Source: Candidatus Sumerlaeota bacterium
Lineage (GTDB): Bacteria > Sumerlaeota > Sumerlaeia > MWCT01
NCBI GenBank assembly: GCA_026398545.1
Contig: JAPLSR010000053.1
Location: 1-30,518 of the forward strand
Length of the DNA stretch: 30,518 bases
Direction of reading: 5' to 3'
This document shows positions 7,541 to 15,221 of this stretch, one piece after another. Position 1 is the first letter of the stretch. Each line of letters starts with the position of its first letter. The position numbers and the translations under genes are program-made. The notes beneath the pieces were generated by a model. The model searched no databases. It saw nothing but the letters and a program-made list of their open reading frames with translations, and had not been told where the DNA came from.

Positions 7541-8365
7541 ATGATGTCATATTTTTCGGGATTCTGGAGCCATGTCATTGAGCGAAGCGGCTCAATTTTT
7601 TATACCGACCGTCTTAATGTTCTGCTCTATATTAGCGCATTTTTGCTGATGTTTTTATTTTTATTGCGACGAGCACGCAAGGGTAAAAGTTTATTTTTTC
7701 GCCAGATTCCGGGACTCAAAGCCTTGGATGAAGCCATTGGCAGAGCAACGGAAATGGGCAAACCTGTGCTTTATGTCCCCGGGATTGATGACATTGATGA
7801 AATCCAGACGCTGGCAAGTTTGAATATCCTGCCGTATGTTGCCGAAAAAACCGCTCAATATCAAATCCCACTGATTGTTCCCACACGAGCTTCCATTGTG
7901 CTTTCAATTGCCGAGGAAATTGTCCGCCAATCTTATATCCTTGCCGGGAAGCCTGAAGATTTTAACAGAAATAACATTCGATATCTCTCTGATGAACAGT
8001 TTGCATTTACAGCGGCGGTTGGCGGAATTATGCTTCGTGAAAAACCCGCCACAAATATCTACATGGGCAGTTTTTATTCAGAATCCTTAGTTCTTGCCGA
8101 GACTGGATTTGCCAGCGGCGCCATTCAAATCGCCGGCACCGCAACAATTGCCCAGTTGCCATTTTTTATTGCCGCCTGCGATTACACCATCATTGGCGAA
8201 GAGTTTTATGCCGCCTCTGCCTACTTATCTCGTGAACCATCTCTGCTTGCGGGAATTAAAGCCGCAGACTTTCTGAAAATTTTCATCCTGTTGATTTTAT
8301 TCATTAGTTTTTGTGTGGCAGTTTTTAATCCGGAATTTCTTAAATATATTACAGTAATGTTTTAA
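7541..8365 (+). CDS. DUF6754-family membrane protein, first gene of a four-gene cluster
   Basis: The function is unknown. The 274-residue protein has a membrane anchor at about 26-42, a soluble central domain and a second hydrophobic segment at 244-262. The central domain carries the conserved pieces I associate with DUF6754: a PGLKALDEAIGRA start, YVPGIDDIDEIQTLASL, LSDEQFAFTAAVGGIM, then ETGFASGAIQIAGTA and ACDYTIIGEEFYAASAYLS. No catalytic motif is obvious. Acidic residues in the IGEEFYAA stretch and the Gly/Ala-rich GAIQIAGTATIAQLP stretch are the natural places to look. The ATG at 7541 has GGAG about 13 bases upstream, and an ATG directly follows it, so the start could be three bases later. 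The region is clearly A/T-richer than rlmI downstream. Confidence 0.75.
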   Translation: MMSYFSGFWSHVIERSGSIFYTDRLNVLLYISAFLLMFLFLLRRARKGKSLFFRQIPGLKALDEAIGRATEMGKPVLYVPGIDDIDEIQTLASLNILPYVAEKTAQYQIPLIVPTRASIVLSIAEEIVRQSYILAGKPEDFNRNNIRYLSDEQFAFTAAVGGIMLREKPATNIYMGSFYSESLVLAETGFASGAIQIAGTATIAQLPFFIAACDYTIIGEEFYAASAYLSREPSLLAGIKAADFLKIFILLILFISFCVAVFNPEFLKYITVMF

Positions 8366-8372
8366 CATCAAT

Positions 8373-8441
8373 TATGGAGTACAGTGAAATTAATTACCGC
8401 ATTTTTTGTCAGCGCATCATCAGGGAATGATGCACTCCATA
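8373..8441 (+). promoter_or_regulatory. Nested inverted repeats in front of the second cluster gene
   Basis: TATGGAGT (8373-8380) pairs with ACTCCATA (8434-8441). Inside it, GCATCAT (8414-8420) pairs with ATGATGC (8427-8433) around a 6-base loop. The two right arms are directly adjacent, so the helices could stack coaxially. The AAGGAGG ribosome binding site begins two bases after the outer arm, so folding could affect translation of the downstream gene. Confidence 0.5.
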
Positions 8442-8456
8442 TAAGGAGGGATTAAT

Positions 8457-9092
8457 ATGAGACGGAAAATCCCCTTTTTCATTACGACATTTGTCGGCAT
8501 ATTTATGACTGCCAAATTTTTTCTCAAGATTTCGTTAGTGGAAGCAGTGGCTAATGAGATTGAACAATGGTGTGTGATAATTGTGGCTTTTGCGATTATG
8601 TTAGGGATAGCCAACATCTTTCGCCTGAATCTTCTGGCAATTGTTCGCCGCAAGCCTGATTGGCAATATAAAGTGATTCTGCTTTTGGCATTTTTACTGA
8701 CAGCCATATCAGGCTTCACCGTGTTTGCAATGAAAGGCGACATATTCGGCAAAAACGTCTTCACCTTTATTTTTTATAACGCCTATTTTCCGCTTGGCTC
8801 AACGATGTATGGGTTACTGGCGTTTTATATCGCCTCGGCGGCATTTCGCGCCTTCCGCGCCAAAAATATTGAATCTGCATTAATGCTTTCATCGGCGATT
8901 CTGGTGATGCTCGGGCGGGTGCCAATTGGAATGGCTATCTCCAACATTTTTCCGAAACTGGCAAACTGGGTAATGATTGTTCCCAACTCCGCAGGTCAGC
9001 GAGGAATCATTATGGGCGCTACAATTGGCGTCATCGCCGTCGGACTGAAAATAATCCTTGGCATTGAACGGTCGTATCTGCGTGGAGAATAA
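8457..9092 (+). CDS. Polytopic membrane protein of the DUF6754 cluster
   Basis: Unknown function. The 211 residues form about six hydrophobic segments (near 7-24, 39-58, 71-90, 100-130, 140-160 and 185-203). The most distinctive stretches are PLGSTMYGLLAFYIASAAFRAFRA, MLGRVPIG and the C-terminal GLKIILGIERSYLRGE. These look like conserved family signatures rather than generic membrane sequence. A strong AAGGAGG precedes the ATG at 8457. The next gene starts four bases after this stop, so the two are translationally close. It resembles no transporter or enzyme family I know, and a scaffold or channel-like partner of the DUF6754 protein is inferred only from gene order. Confidence 0.75.
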   Translation: MRRKIPFFITTFVGIFMTAKFFLKISLVEAVANEIEQWCVIIVAFAIMLGIANIFRLNLLAIVRRKPDWQYKVILLLAFLLTAISGFTVFAMKGDIFGKNVFTFIFYNAYFPLGSTMYGLLAFYIASAAFRAFRAKNIESALMLSSAILVMLGRVPIGMAISNIFPKLANWVMIVPNSAGQRGIIMGATIGVIAVGLKIILGIERSYLRGE

Positions 9093-9096
9093 ATTC

Positions 9097-9960
9097 ATGG
9101 CTCAGGCACAGGCAAAATTTTTACAGAAAATACTGACACTTGACAGGCGCTGGATTTTTTTAATGGTGCTCATTATTGCGCTGGTATTTTATAAAATCAC
9201 CCTCCCGATGCCGGTCAAAGTTACGCAACAAACGCAAAGTTTCTACGATGCGATAGAACAACTGAAAGCCGGCGAGATTGTCCATATAACCGCAGACTAT
9301 ACATTGGATGTTGTGCCGGAACTTTATCCAATGAATAAGGCGCTCGTTCGCCGCCTGCTGGAAAAAGACGTGAAAATTGTCGCCTCAGCTCTCTGGATTG
9401 AAGGCGTCATGCTGATAGACAGGGTATTTAATGAAACCTGCGCCGAACTTCAGAGAGAAGGGAAGATAAAAACCTACGGGGTGGACTACGTCAATCTCGG
9501 CTATAAATCCGGCAGTGATGTGGTGATGACGCGGCTCGGCACTTCATTCGCCGAAACCTACCCGGTGGACGCCAAGGGCACGCCTGTTGCGCAAATCCCA
9601 TTAATGAAACGTGTAAAAAACTTTGACAATATTGCTCTGATGGTCAATTTTTCTGTTGGCCATCCGGGGATTCGCGAGTGGCTTCAGCAAGTTCAGCGTC
9701 GCTATAACGTTAAGATGCTCTGCGGCGCCACGGGAATAATGTCTCCGGACCTTTATTCATTTTATCAATCGGGGCAATTAAAAGGATTCCTTGCGGGTTT
9801 AGTCGGTGCCGCAGAATACGAAAGTCTGCTCAATCGTCCGGGAATGGCTCATGCTGGAATGACCGTTCAGTCTTTTGAACATTTGATTGTAATTCTTCTG
9901 ATTATTGTTGCCAATATTGCCTTCTTTCTGCAAAAACTGAATTGGGGTAAAAGACAATGA
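9097..9960 (+). CDS. Bitopic membrane protein with a large soluble domain, DUF6754 cluster
   Basis: I place the start at the ATG at 9097 because GGAG lies nine bases upstream. An in-frame ATG at 9058 is inside the previous gene. The 287-residue product has one membrane segment at about 19-36, a soluble domain of about 220 residues and a second membrane segment at about 260-278. Both ends would therefore lie on one side and the soluble domain on the other. Notable stretches are IVHITADYTLDVVPELYPMNKALVRRL, VNLGYKSGSDVVM and GHPGIREWLQQV. A GATGIMSPDLY motif is followed by QLKGFLAGLVGAAEYE. I recognise no enzyme motif with certainty. Its stop overlaps the next start (ATGA). Confidence 0.75.
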   Translation: MAQAQAKFLQKILTLDRRWIFLMVLIIALVFYKITLPMPVKVTQQTQSFYDAIEQLKAGEIVHITADYTLDVVPELYPMNKALVRRLLEKDVKIVASALWIEGVMLIDRVFNETCAELQREGKIKTYGVDYVNLGYKSGSDVVMTRLGTSFAETYPVDAKGTPVAQIPLMKRVKNFDNIALMVNFSVGHPGIREWLQQVQRRYNVKMLCGATGIMSPDLYSFYQSGQLKGFLAGLVGAAEYESLLNRPGMAHAGMTVQSFEHLIVILLIIVANIAFFLQKLNWGKRQ

Positions 9961-10697
9961 CAGAAATCATTAGTGGCTGGCTTATAGCATTCTTCACGCT
10001 GGCAATTATGAGTTTTCTTTACAGAGACAATCCGATTTATAAGTTAGCGGAGCACATATACGTTGGGGTTTCCGCCGGTTATTTGTTTGTGTTAGCAGTT
10101 GTGCAGACAATTAAACCAAATTTCTGGGACTGTGTCGCACCATTATTCACTTCTGCGCCTGGCGGGCAATGGACACGAATCGGCGCAGGTATCTTCGGTA
10201 TTATGTTTTTATTACGGCTCCATAAAAAGACCTCCTGGGTCTCAACTTTCCCACTTGCGGTTATGGTCGGCACATTTACCGCCTTACGGATGTCAGGTCT
10301 CGCAAACAGTGACCTTGTGGGACAACTGCACGGCACAATAAATTGCCTTGACTATAGAGGACTTCCTCTCTTTGTGTGGGATAAACCTTCCATGGTTAAC
10401 AATCTCCTGATAGTCGGCGGTGTTATCTGCGTCTTGAGTTACTTCTTCTTTTCTCTTGAACATCGTGGCGTGCTTAATATTGCCGGAAAAACCGGCATCT
10501 ATTTTTTGATGATAACTTTTGGCTCTTCTTATGGCTATACCGTTATGGCACGCACCGCCGTGCTCATCGGCAGAGTCACCGACCTTTATACTTACAACAC
10601 ATCTCACTACGGCTATGCTACAATCATTTGCGCAATTATTATTATTACTTTTATCCACATTTCTAATGTGATTAAGAAAAGAGCTGAAAAGACATAG
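9957..10697 (+). CDS. Polytopic membrane protein, last gene of the DUF6754 cluster
   Basis: Unknown function. The 246 residues hold about seven hydrophobic segments (near 4-22, 30-52, 72-88, 94-111, 146-165, 178-207 and 218-234). The sequence YRDNPIYKLAEHIYVGVSAGY near the N-terminus and MARTAVLIGRV before the last helix look conserved-type. The start overlaps the upstream stop by four bases, which implies coupled translation and probably equal amounts of both proteins. The A/T-rich composition ends abruptly before rlmI. No clear terminator follows; the gap to rlmI is 61 bases. Confidence 0.75.
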   Translation: MTEIISGWLIAFFTLAIMSFLYRDNPIYKLAEHIYVGVSAGYLFVLAVVQTIKPNFWDCVAPLFTSAPGGQWTRIGAGIFGIMFLLRLHKKTSWVSTFPLAVMVGTFTALRMSGLANSDLVGQLHGTINCLDYRGLPLFVWDKPSMVNNLLIVGGVICVLSYFFFSLEHRGVLNIAGKTGIYFLMITFGSSYGYTVMARTAVLIGRVTDLYTYNTSHYGYATIICAIIIITFIHISNVIKKRAEKT

Positions 10698-10758
10698 CGC
10701 TAACCGCGAAGGCGGGAGAGGTTGTATTGTCTCTTAAAATTTCTCATGCGCGATATTA

Positions 10759-11940
10759 ATGATGAAAAAATTCCCGCGGTTGGTTTTGAAGTCCGGCGAG
10801 GGGCGACGCGTGGAGCGGGGTCACCTCTGGGTATTCTCTAATGAGATGGCTCAACTGGATGAAACGCAGGGAGGGGACGAGGTCGGCGTCTTCTCGGCGC
10901 GAGGGCGTTTCCTCGGCAATGCCCTCCTCAGTCCATCCGCGCTCATCCGCGCACGCATCTATGCAAGGCAGGCTGTTTCATGCGATGCCGGATTTATCGG
11001 CGCCCGCCTCACTGATGCCCTGAATTACCGCTGTGCCATCGGTTATGCGCGCCAATCATTCCGACTCTGCCACAGCGAGGCGGACTTCCTCCCCGGACTT
11101 GTGGTTGATGTCTATGGCGCTCAGACGGTGATTCAGATTTCCACAAAAGCCATGGATGACCGGCGCCCCCTTATTCTGGACGCCCTGCAAAAGGTCATGG
11201 CGCCTTCCAGTATTTATGAGCGAAGCGATGTGCCGCTTCGGGAGCTCGAGGGTCTTTCACAGGTGAAAGGTCTTCTTTTCGGAAATCTCACATCGCCTGT
11301 TGAGATTGAGGAAAATGGCGTGACCCTTCTTGCCGATATTGCCGAGGGTCAGAAGACCGGATATTTTCTTGACATGGTGGAAAACCGTCGCCGGCTTATA
11401 TCCTGTTTCAAAGGGCGGCATGTCCTTGACCTTTTCTGTTACGTGGGTGCATGGTCGCTTTGCTCAGCGGCGCACGGCGCGGCGGACGCCATTGGGGTGG
11501 ACTCATCAGCGCCCGCCATTGCACTGGCTCGCCGGTCGGCGGAGAGAAATACCCTCGCAGAAAAATGCCGCTTCTTAGACATGGATGCCTTTGACTTTCT
11601 GAAGGGGTGTCATGAGAGAGGGGAGAGGTTTGATTTCATTGTTGTGGACCCGCCGCCATTTGCCCGGAGGAAAAAGGATGTCAAGAGCGCCCTTGCCGCC
11701 TATCGCGACATCAATCTCCGCGCCATGCGCCTCCTTGCGCCGGGCGGCATACTTGCAACCGCCTCCTGCTCGCATAATGTCACGCCTGAGGATTTTCTCC
11801 AGGCGCTGACGCTTGCGACGCGGGATGCGCGGGTGGACCTGAGGCTTTTCTTCACCGGCGCACAATCGCCCGACCATCCTGTTCATTCAGGCACGCCTGA
11901 ATCGGCTTATTTGAAATTTTTCGCATTTATGAGGATGTAA
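10759..11940 (+). CDS. rlmI: Class I SAM-dependent rRNA (cytosine-C5) methyltransferase, RlmI type
   Basis: Predicted to make m5C in 23S rRNA using S-adenosylmethionine. The 393 residues show an N-terminal PUA-like domain (about 7-75, with RRVERGHLWVFSNE), a central linker (ERSDVPLRELEGL) and a Rossmann methyltransferase domain. The latter holds motif I VLDLFCYVGAWSL, the acidic loop GVDSSAPAI, motif IV VVDPPPFARRKKD and the SCSH cysteine motif of the family. RlmI itself and its many paralogues share this architecture, so the exact target base is not proven. No good ribosome binding site lies before the ATG at 10759; the next codon is also ATG. It is G/C-richer than the cluster before it. Confidence 0.88.
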   Translation: MMKKFPRLVLKSGEGRRVERGHLWVFSNEMAQLDETQGGDEVGVFSARGRFLGNALLSPSALIRARIYARQAVSCDAGFIGARLTDALNYRCAIGYARQSFRLCHSEADFLPGLVVDVYGAQTVIQISTKAMDDRRPLILDALQKVMAPSSIYERSDVPLRELEGLSQVKGLLFGNLTSPVEIEENGVTLLADIAEGQKTGYFLDMVENRRRLISCFKGRHVLDLFCYVGAWSLCSAAHGAADAIGVDSSAPAIALARRSAERNTLAEKCRFLDMDAFDFLKGCHERGERFDFIVVDPPPFARRKKDVKSALAAYRDINLRAMRLLAPGGILATASCSHNVTPEDFLQALTLATRDARVDLRLFFTGAQSPDHPVHSGTPESAYLKFFAFMRM

Positions 11941-11993
11941 CCGCCGATGCACGCATTTAGAACCGCTCATCTGCCCCGTAAAAGGAGTGATGT

Positions 11994-12965
11994 ATGCCTG
12001 ATGTGGTCTGCATAGGCGAGGTGATTGTGGATATGATTGCCACTGACAGGGATGCGGGGCTGGACGGGACGCGCGGTTTCGATAAATTCCCCGGCGGGGC
12101 GACGGCGAATGTGGCGGTCGGCGTCTGCCGCATGGGTGGCTCCAGCCGCTTTCTTGGCGTTGTGGCAGATGACCCGTTCGGCAGGTTTCTGATAGATGCC
12201 CTGCTTAAAGAGGGTGTTGATGTCAGCCGGATGAGGCGGCGCACAGGGGAACGCACGGTTATTGGATTTATCGCCCTGAGGTCTGACCAGACCAAGGGGG
12301 TGATTTTTTACCGCGACCCTCAGTCCGAGATGTTCCTCACGCCGGATGAACTCACGCCTGATGCCTTTTGCGACTCCTTATTTTTTCATTTCGGAATCAT
12401 CTGTCTGAGCACGGAGGCAAAGCTTGCCGCAACCCGCAAGGCGCTCCAGATTGCGCGCGTGAACAATCTTCTCATCTCCTTTGACGTTAATTACCGTCCC
12501 CACGCATGGCAATCGAGCGCTCTTGCCCTTGACCGATTAATGGAGGCGCTTCCCTCGGTTGACATTCTGAAGATGGCTGAGGAGGAAATCCCGCTCCTCT
12601 TCGGAGGCGAGACGGAGGAAGAGGCTGTTCAAAAAATTCTGGCAATGGGTGTGAAGGCAATAATCATTTCACGAGGGGCAGATGGCGCTACACTTGTAAC
12701 GCCCGGTCTTTGCATGTCGTCATCCGGTTTTCCCGTTAAGGCGGCGGAGACCACCGGTGCGGGAGACGCCTTCATTGCGGCGGTGCTCGTGTCTTTGACG
12801 CAAAAGCGGCGCGAGGGAAAAGTAATCCATGACATTACGAAAAGCGAGTGGGAGGAGATTCTGAGATATGCCAATGCCGCAGGTGCGCTCACCTGCACAC
12901 GCCCGGGTGCCATGACCGCCATCCCATCCCTCAGCGAAGTCGCCGATTTCCTCTTAAAAATATGA
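11994..12965 (+). CDS. PfkB-family sugar kinase (fructokinase or 2-keto-3-deoxygluconate kinase-like)
   Basis: ATP-dependent kinase of the ribokinase fold. The 323 residues contain the N-terminal PfkB pattern (GGATANVAVGVCRMGGSSRF, residues about 35-54), a sugar-site DVNYRPHAW segment and the C-terminal ETTGAGDAF with the catalytic aspartate. The NYRP segment favours fructokinase or KDG kinase over ribokinase or adenosine kinase, but the substrate cannot be fixed. AAAGGAG lies at good spacing before the ATG. It follows rlmI by 53 bases on the same strand and is convergent with the toxin-antitoxin pair. Confidence 0.9.
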   Translation: MPDVVCIGEVIVDMIATDRDAGLDGTRGFDKFPGGATANVAVGVCRMGGSSRFLGVVADDPFGRFLIDALLKEGVDVSRMRRRTGERTVIGFIALRSDQTKGVIFYRDPQSEMFLTPDELTPDAFCDSLFFHFGIICLSTEAKLAATRKALQIARVNNLLISFDVNYRPHAWQSSALALDRLMEALPSVDILKMAEEEIPLLFGGETEEEAVQKILAMGVKAIIISRGADGATLVTPGLCMSSSGFPVKAAETTGAGDAFIAAVLVSLTQKRREGKVIHDITKSEWEEILRYANAAGALTCTRPGAMTAIPSLSEVADFLLKI

Positions 12966-13018
12966 AATAATCAGACCGAAATGGCTTGACCGCTTGCCGT
13001 TTGCGCCGTGAGCCGGAG

Positions 13019-13390
13019 TTAAATTATTCGATCATTCTTCGATTCGGGTGAACTTTCCTGTTTTAAGATTGCTTCAATCTGTTTCCAAAGCAAGGGCGCT
13101 TTGTTTGCAGCCACATCCCAGATTATTTCGTAATCCACACCAAAGTAATTATGAATCAGTTTGTCTCTCATCCCGGCTATGGCGCGCCACTCAATGCCTG
13201 GATGTTTTTCGCGAAATTCCGAAGGAATCTTCTTTGCCGCTTCGCCGATAATTTCAATACTGCGCGCAAATGCACGCTTTGCTGTCTCGTCCTGCAAGAA
13301 CTGTTCCTTGGTGAGGCGCACGACCTCGCCACATAAATAAACCGTCTCGTCTCGTATGTGCCGCAGATATTCAAGCGGCGATAGGGACAT
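13019..13390 (-). CDS. hepT: HepT-like HEPN toxin (predicted ribonuclease)
   Basis: HEPN-domain toxin of the HepT/MntA family. The RX4HXY active-site motif is present as RDKLIHNY, followed by FGVDYEIIW. I start it at the ATG at 13390, giving 123 residues (MSLSPLEYL), the usual family length, rather than the upstream in-frame codon at 13420. The first 20 bases overlap the end of the antitoxin gene, so translation is coupled. Known family members are RNases or tRNA-targeting toxins neutralised by the MNT partner, which adds AMP to the HEPN tyrosine. The HXY tyrosine needed for that is intact here. Confidence 0.9.
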   Translation of the reverse strand: MSLSPLEYLRHIRDETVYLCGEVVRLTKEQFLQDETAKRAFARSIEIIGEAAKKIPSEFREKHPGIEWRAIAGMRDKLIHNYFGVDYEIIWDVAANKAPLLWKQIEAILKQESSPESKNDRII

Positions 13391-13688
13391 ATTCCACCTC
13401 CCTGAGGATGTGCGGGCCAATGTGCGGGCTCAGAGATTCAGGGGTGACAATCTCCACACGACGCTGAAAGATTTCCTCCAGCAGGAAAGATAACTGAATG
13501 AAATGATCAAAAGTTTTTTGTCCCGTCTCAAACTCCACTAATATATCCACATCGCTCTTTGTGGATGGCTCACCACGCACGAATGAGCCAAAAAGTCCAA
13601 GACGCTTGACGCCAAGCGTGTGGAATTGTCCGACTTTCTCGCGAATCGCATTCAGGATATCGTCTTTTGTCTCGGCAATTTTGACCAA
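13371..13688 (-). CDS. mntA: MntA-like minimal nucleotidyltransferase antitoxin
   Basis: 105-residue MNT protein with an intact GSX10DXD motif (GSF, ten residues on to SDVDILVEF). In characterised HepT/MntA pairs this enzyme AMPylates the toxin. The start is a TTG at 13688, chosen because AAGGAG sits seven bases upstream and no ATG is available. The gene order is antitoxin first, with a 20-base overlap into hepT. The leader contains a potential H-type pseudoknot that would hide the ribosome binding site (13698-13736). Confidence 0.9.
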   Translation of the reverse strand: MVKIAETKDDILNAIREKVGQFHTLGVKRLGLFGSFVRGEPSTKSDVDILVEFETGQKTFDHFIQLSFLLEEIFQRRVEIVTPESLSPHIGPHILREVEYVPIAA

Positions 13689-13697
13689 CTAATGTCT

Positions 13698-13736
13698 CCT
13701 TATGCTTTTAGCTCAAAATCATAAGGTTTTTTGAGC
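13698..13736 (-). promoter_or_regulatory. Potential H-type RNA pseudoknot covering the mntA ribosome binding site
   Basis: In the minus-strand transcript GCTCAAAA (13736-13729) pairs with TTTTGAGC (13718-13711). The loop sequence CCTTATG (13726-13720) pairs with CATAAGG (13704-13698). The latter includes the AAGG of the Shine-Dalgarno site. The loops are AA, A and TAAAAG. The geometry is that of a classical pseudoknot with an A-rich third loop. The same CCTTATG/CATAAGG pairing without the first stem would also mask the site. Confidence 0.55.
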
Positions 13737-13850
13737 ATCACATAGGCTGTGGTGTCAACAGTGAAAATGACTATTACATTAAATGAAATTCAATTTTATC
13801 GGTGTTAATTCCGCCTTTGGCGAATTCATCTGCGGTTACTCTTACTGAAT

Positions 13851-13882
13851 AAAAAAGGGAGGGGCGTTTGAACCCCATCCCT
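13851..13882 (-). terminator. Intrinsic terminator of the Gld/DUF4340 operon
   Basis: In the minus-strand transcript AGGGATGGGG and CCCCTCCCT form nine pairs with one bulged base and an 8-base loop, followed directly by TTTTTT. It lies 27 bases after the DUF4340 stop. Confidence 0.85.
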
Positions 13883-13908
13883 GATTTCTTGTTGGCGGAA
13901 CGGCTATT

Positions 13909-15132
13909 TTATTTTTTCTCTTGTCCTTTAGGTTTCAGGGTTGGCGATGTGATGGTATCGGCTTTTCTAATCGCCTTTGGGTTCGGCGCGGGGTGCTTCA
14001 GGATTTCATCTATCTTTTTCTGGACAGCCGCCTTTCTTTCCGCCTCCGTCATTTTCTCAAGTTCTTTTTTCTTTTGTTCGTTGATTTTCTTGAGCGTTTC
14101 CATGTCGGTTGGTTTAGGATTCGCAGGCGTTGGCGTGGGTTTTGCCTCCAGCTCGGCAAGCGTTTTTGCCAGTCCGTCCCGCATGTATTTATAAATCAGA
14201 TAAACCTGCTCCTGCCCATTGGCGCGGACATAATACTGATTAGGCTGGTCCTTGCTTTCATGCCCGATGTAGAGAGTGGGCGTGGAAGAGGCGTCCTTCA
14301 GTGTGGCAGTGATTGTGGCGGACTGCGGTCCGATGCCATATTCCTCATACGGTTTCTGCGGGTAATCCTTGATAAAGGAAGAGGCGCGAAGTCGGGCAAA
14401 AGTATTCGCCATGCGCATTCCGTCATCCTTTTTGAGAGGGAAGGATTTTGGATACATACAGGTCCATTCATCAGAGGCAAGGCGCGCAAGCCTGATGTTG
14501 GGCTGCCCCGGCTGGGTGATAATGAAGCCGGTGATATTTTCCGGTTGCAGTTCAAAGATTGTCCGCTCGCGCCAGTTATCCTGCCCGCCCTGGAAGAGTC
14601 CCATCATCATGCCACTCACAGAAAGAACCTCATCTGAACCCTCGGTGCGGACATACGTTGTGGGCGCCATGTAGTTTGCCCCCATCTTCCCGATATACAC
14701 ATCTGCGATGAGGGCGTCATTCTTGCCGAAAAATTTCACCCGTGTGCCTGACGCCTTATCCACCTGGAATAAGGCGTGATTCTGGGGGTTCTTTGAGACG
14801 ACCTCCCCCGCTCCCGACCTTTTGAAGGTCTCAAAGATGCGCTCGATATTAGCCTTTGCCGCAGGATGTTTGCGCTCCGGATTCGTGTACCACACCCCAT
14901 TCACCCTGGATAGCGAGGCGGTGCTCATGCCATCATACTGGGAGATAAAGATGCGGTAACAATCCTCCGCCTTGACCTTTTCAAAGACCGGCACCCTCTT
15001 GATACCCTCCAGAGAGCGGGCACTCTTCTGCTTTTCCCCGGAAGGACCCTGGAACGGTTTTTCCGAAAGCAATACAATCACCACAAGGATGGCAGCGATA
15101 ATGACAAGAATGAAGACATTTCTAACTTTCAT
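13909..15132 (-). CDS. DUF4340 domain protein, last gene of the Gld-type export operon
   Basis: A 407-residue membrane-anchored protein: one N-terminal segment (about 5-22), then a DUF4340 region with the typical repeated pattern of variable peptide followed by GK- or IGK-type turns (VYIGKMGANYM, LYIGHESKDQPNQYYVR). The C-terminal hundred residues are Pro/Lys-rich with a charged helix (METLKKINEQKKKELEKM) and look disordered or coiled. DUF4340 genes usually follow GldG-like genes in ABC-2 export operons, as here. The biochemical role is unknown. GGAGAGGGAG sits just before the ATG. It is 89 bases after gldG and followed by a strong terminator. Confidence 0.85.
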   Translation of the reverse strand: MKVRNVFILVIIAAILVVIVLLSEKPFQGPSGEKQKSARSLEGIKRVPVFEKVKAEDCYRIFISQYDGMSTASLSRVNGVWYTNPERKHPAAKANIERIFETFKRSGAGEVVSKNPQNHALFQVDKASGTRVKFFGKNDALIADVYIGKMGANYMAPTTYVRTEGSDEVLSVSGMMMGLFQGGQDNWRERTIFELQPENITGFIITQPGQPNIRLARLASDEWTCMYPKSFPLKKDDGMRMANTFARLRASSFIKDYPQKPYEEYGIGPQSATITATLKDASSTPTLYIGHESKDQPNQYYVRANGQEQVYLIYKYMRDGLAKTLAELEAKPTPTPANPKPTDMETLKKINEQKKKELEKMTEAERKAAVQKKIDEILKHPAPNPKAIRKADTITSPTLKPKGQEKK

Positions 15133-15157
15133 ATCTCCCTCTCCGAATGACAGATTG

Positions 15158-15172
15158 TGAACTCATAGTTCA
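15158..15172. promoter_or_regulatory. Perfect palindrome TGAACT-N3-AGTTCA between gldG and the DUF4340 gene
   Basis: The two 6-bp arms are perfect, and the site lies 26 bases upstream of the DUF4340 start. It could be an operator or a small RNA hairpin. I saw no second copy in the window. Confidence 0.25.
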
Positions 15173-15221
15173 TCTTTATCTGATGGATTGTCCGGTTGTA
15201 GATGTAATAAAAACCTCTCCT

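Noticed and set aside
13921..14637. 238-codon plus-strand frame antisense to the DUF4340 gene
   Set aside because: It mirrors the DUF4340 coding frame and lacks its own start signal; the DUF4340 gene has a strong ribosome binding site and operon context.
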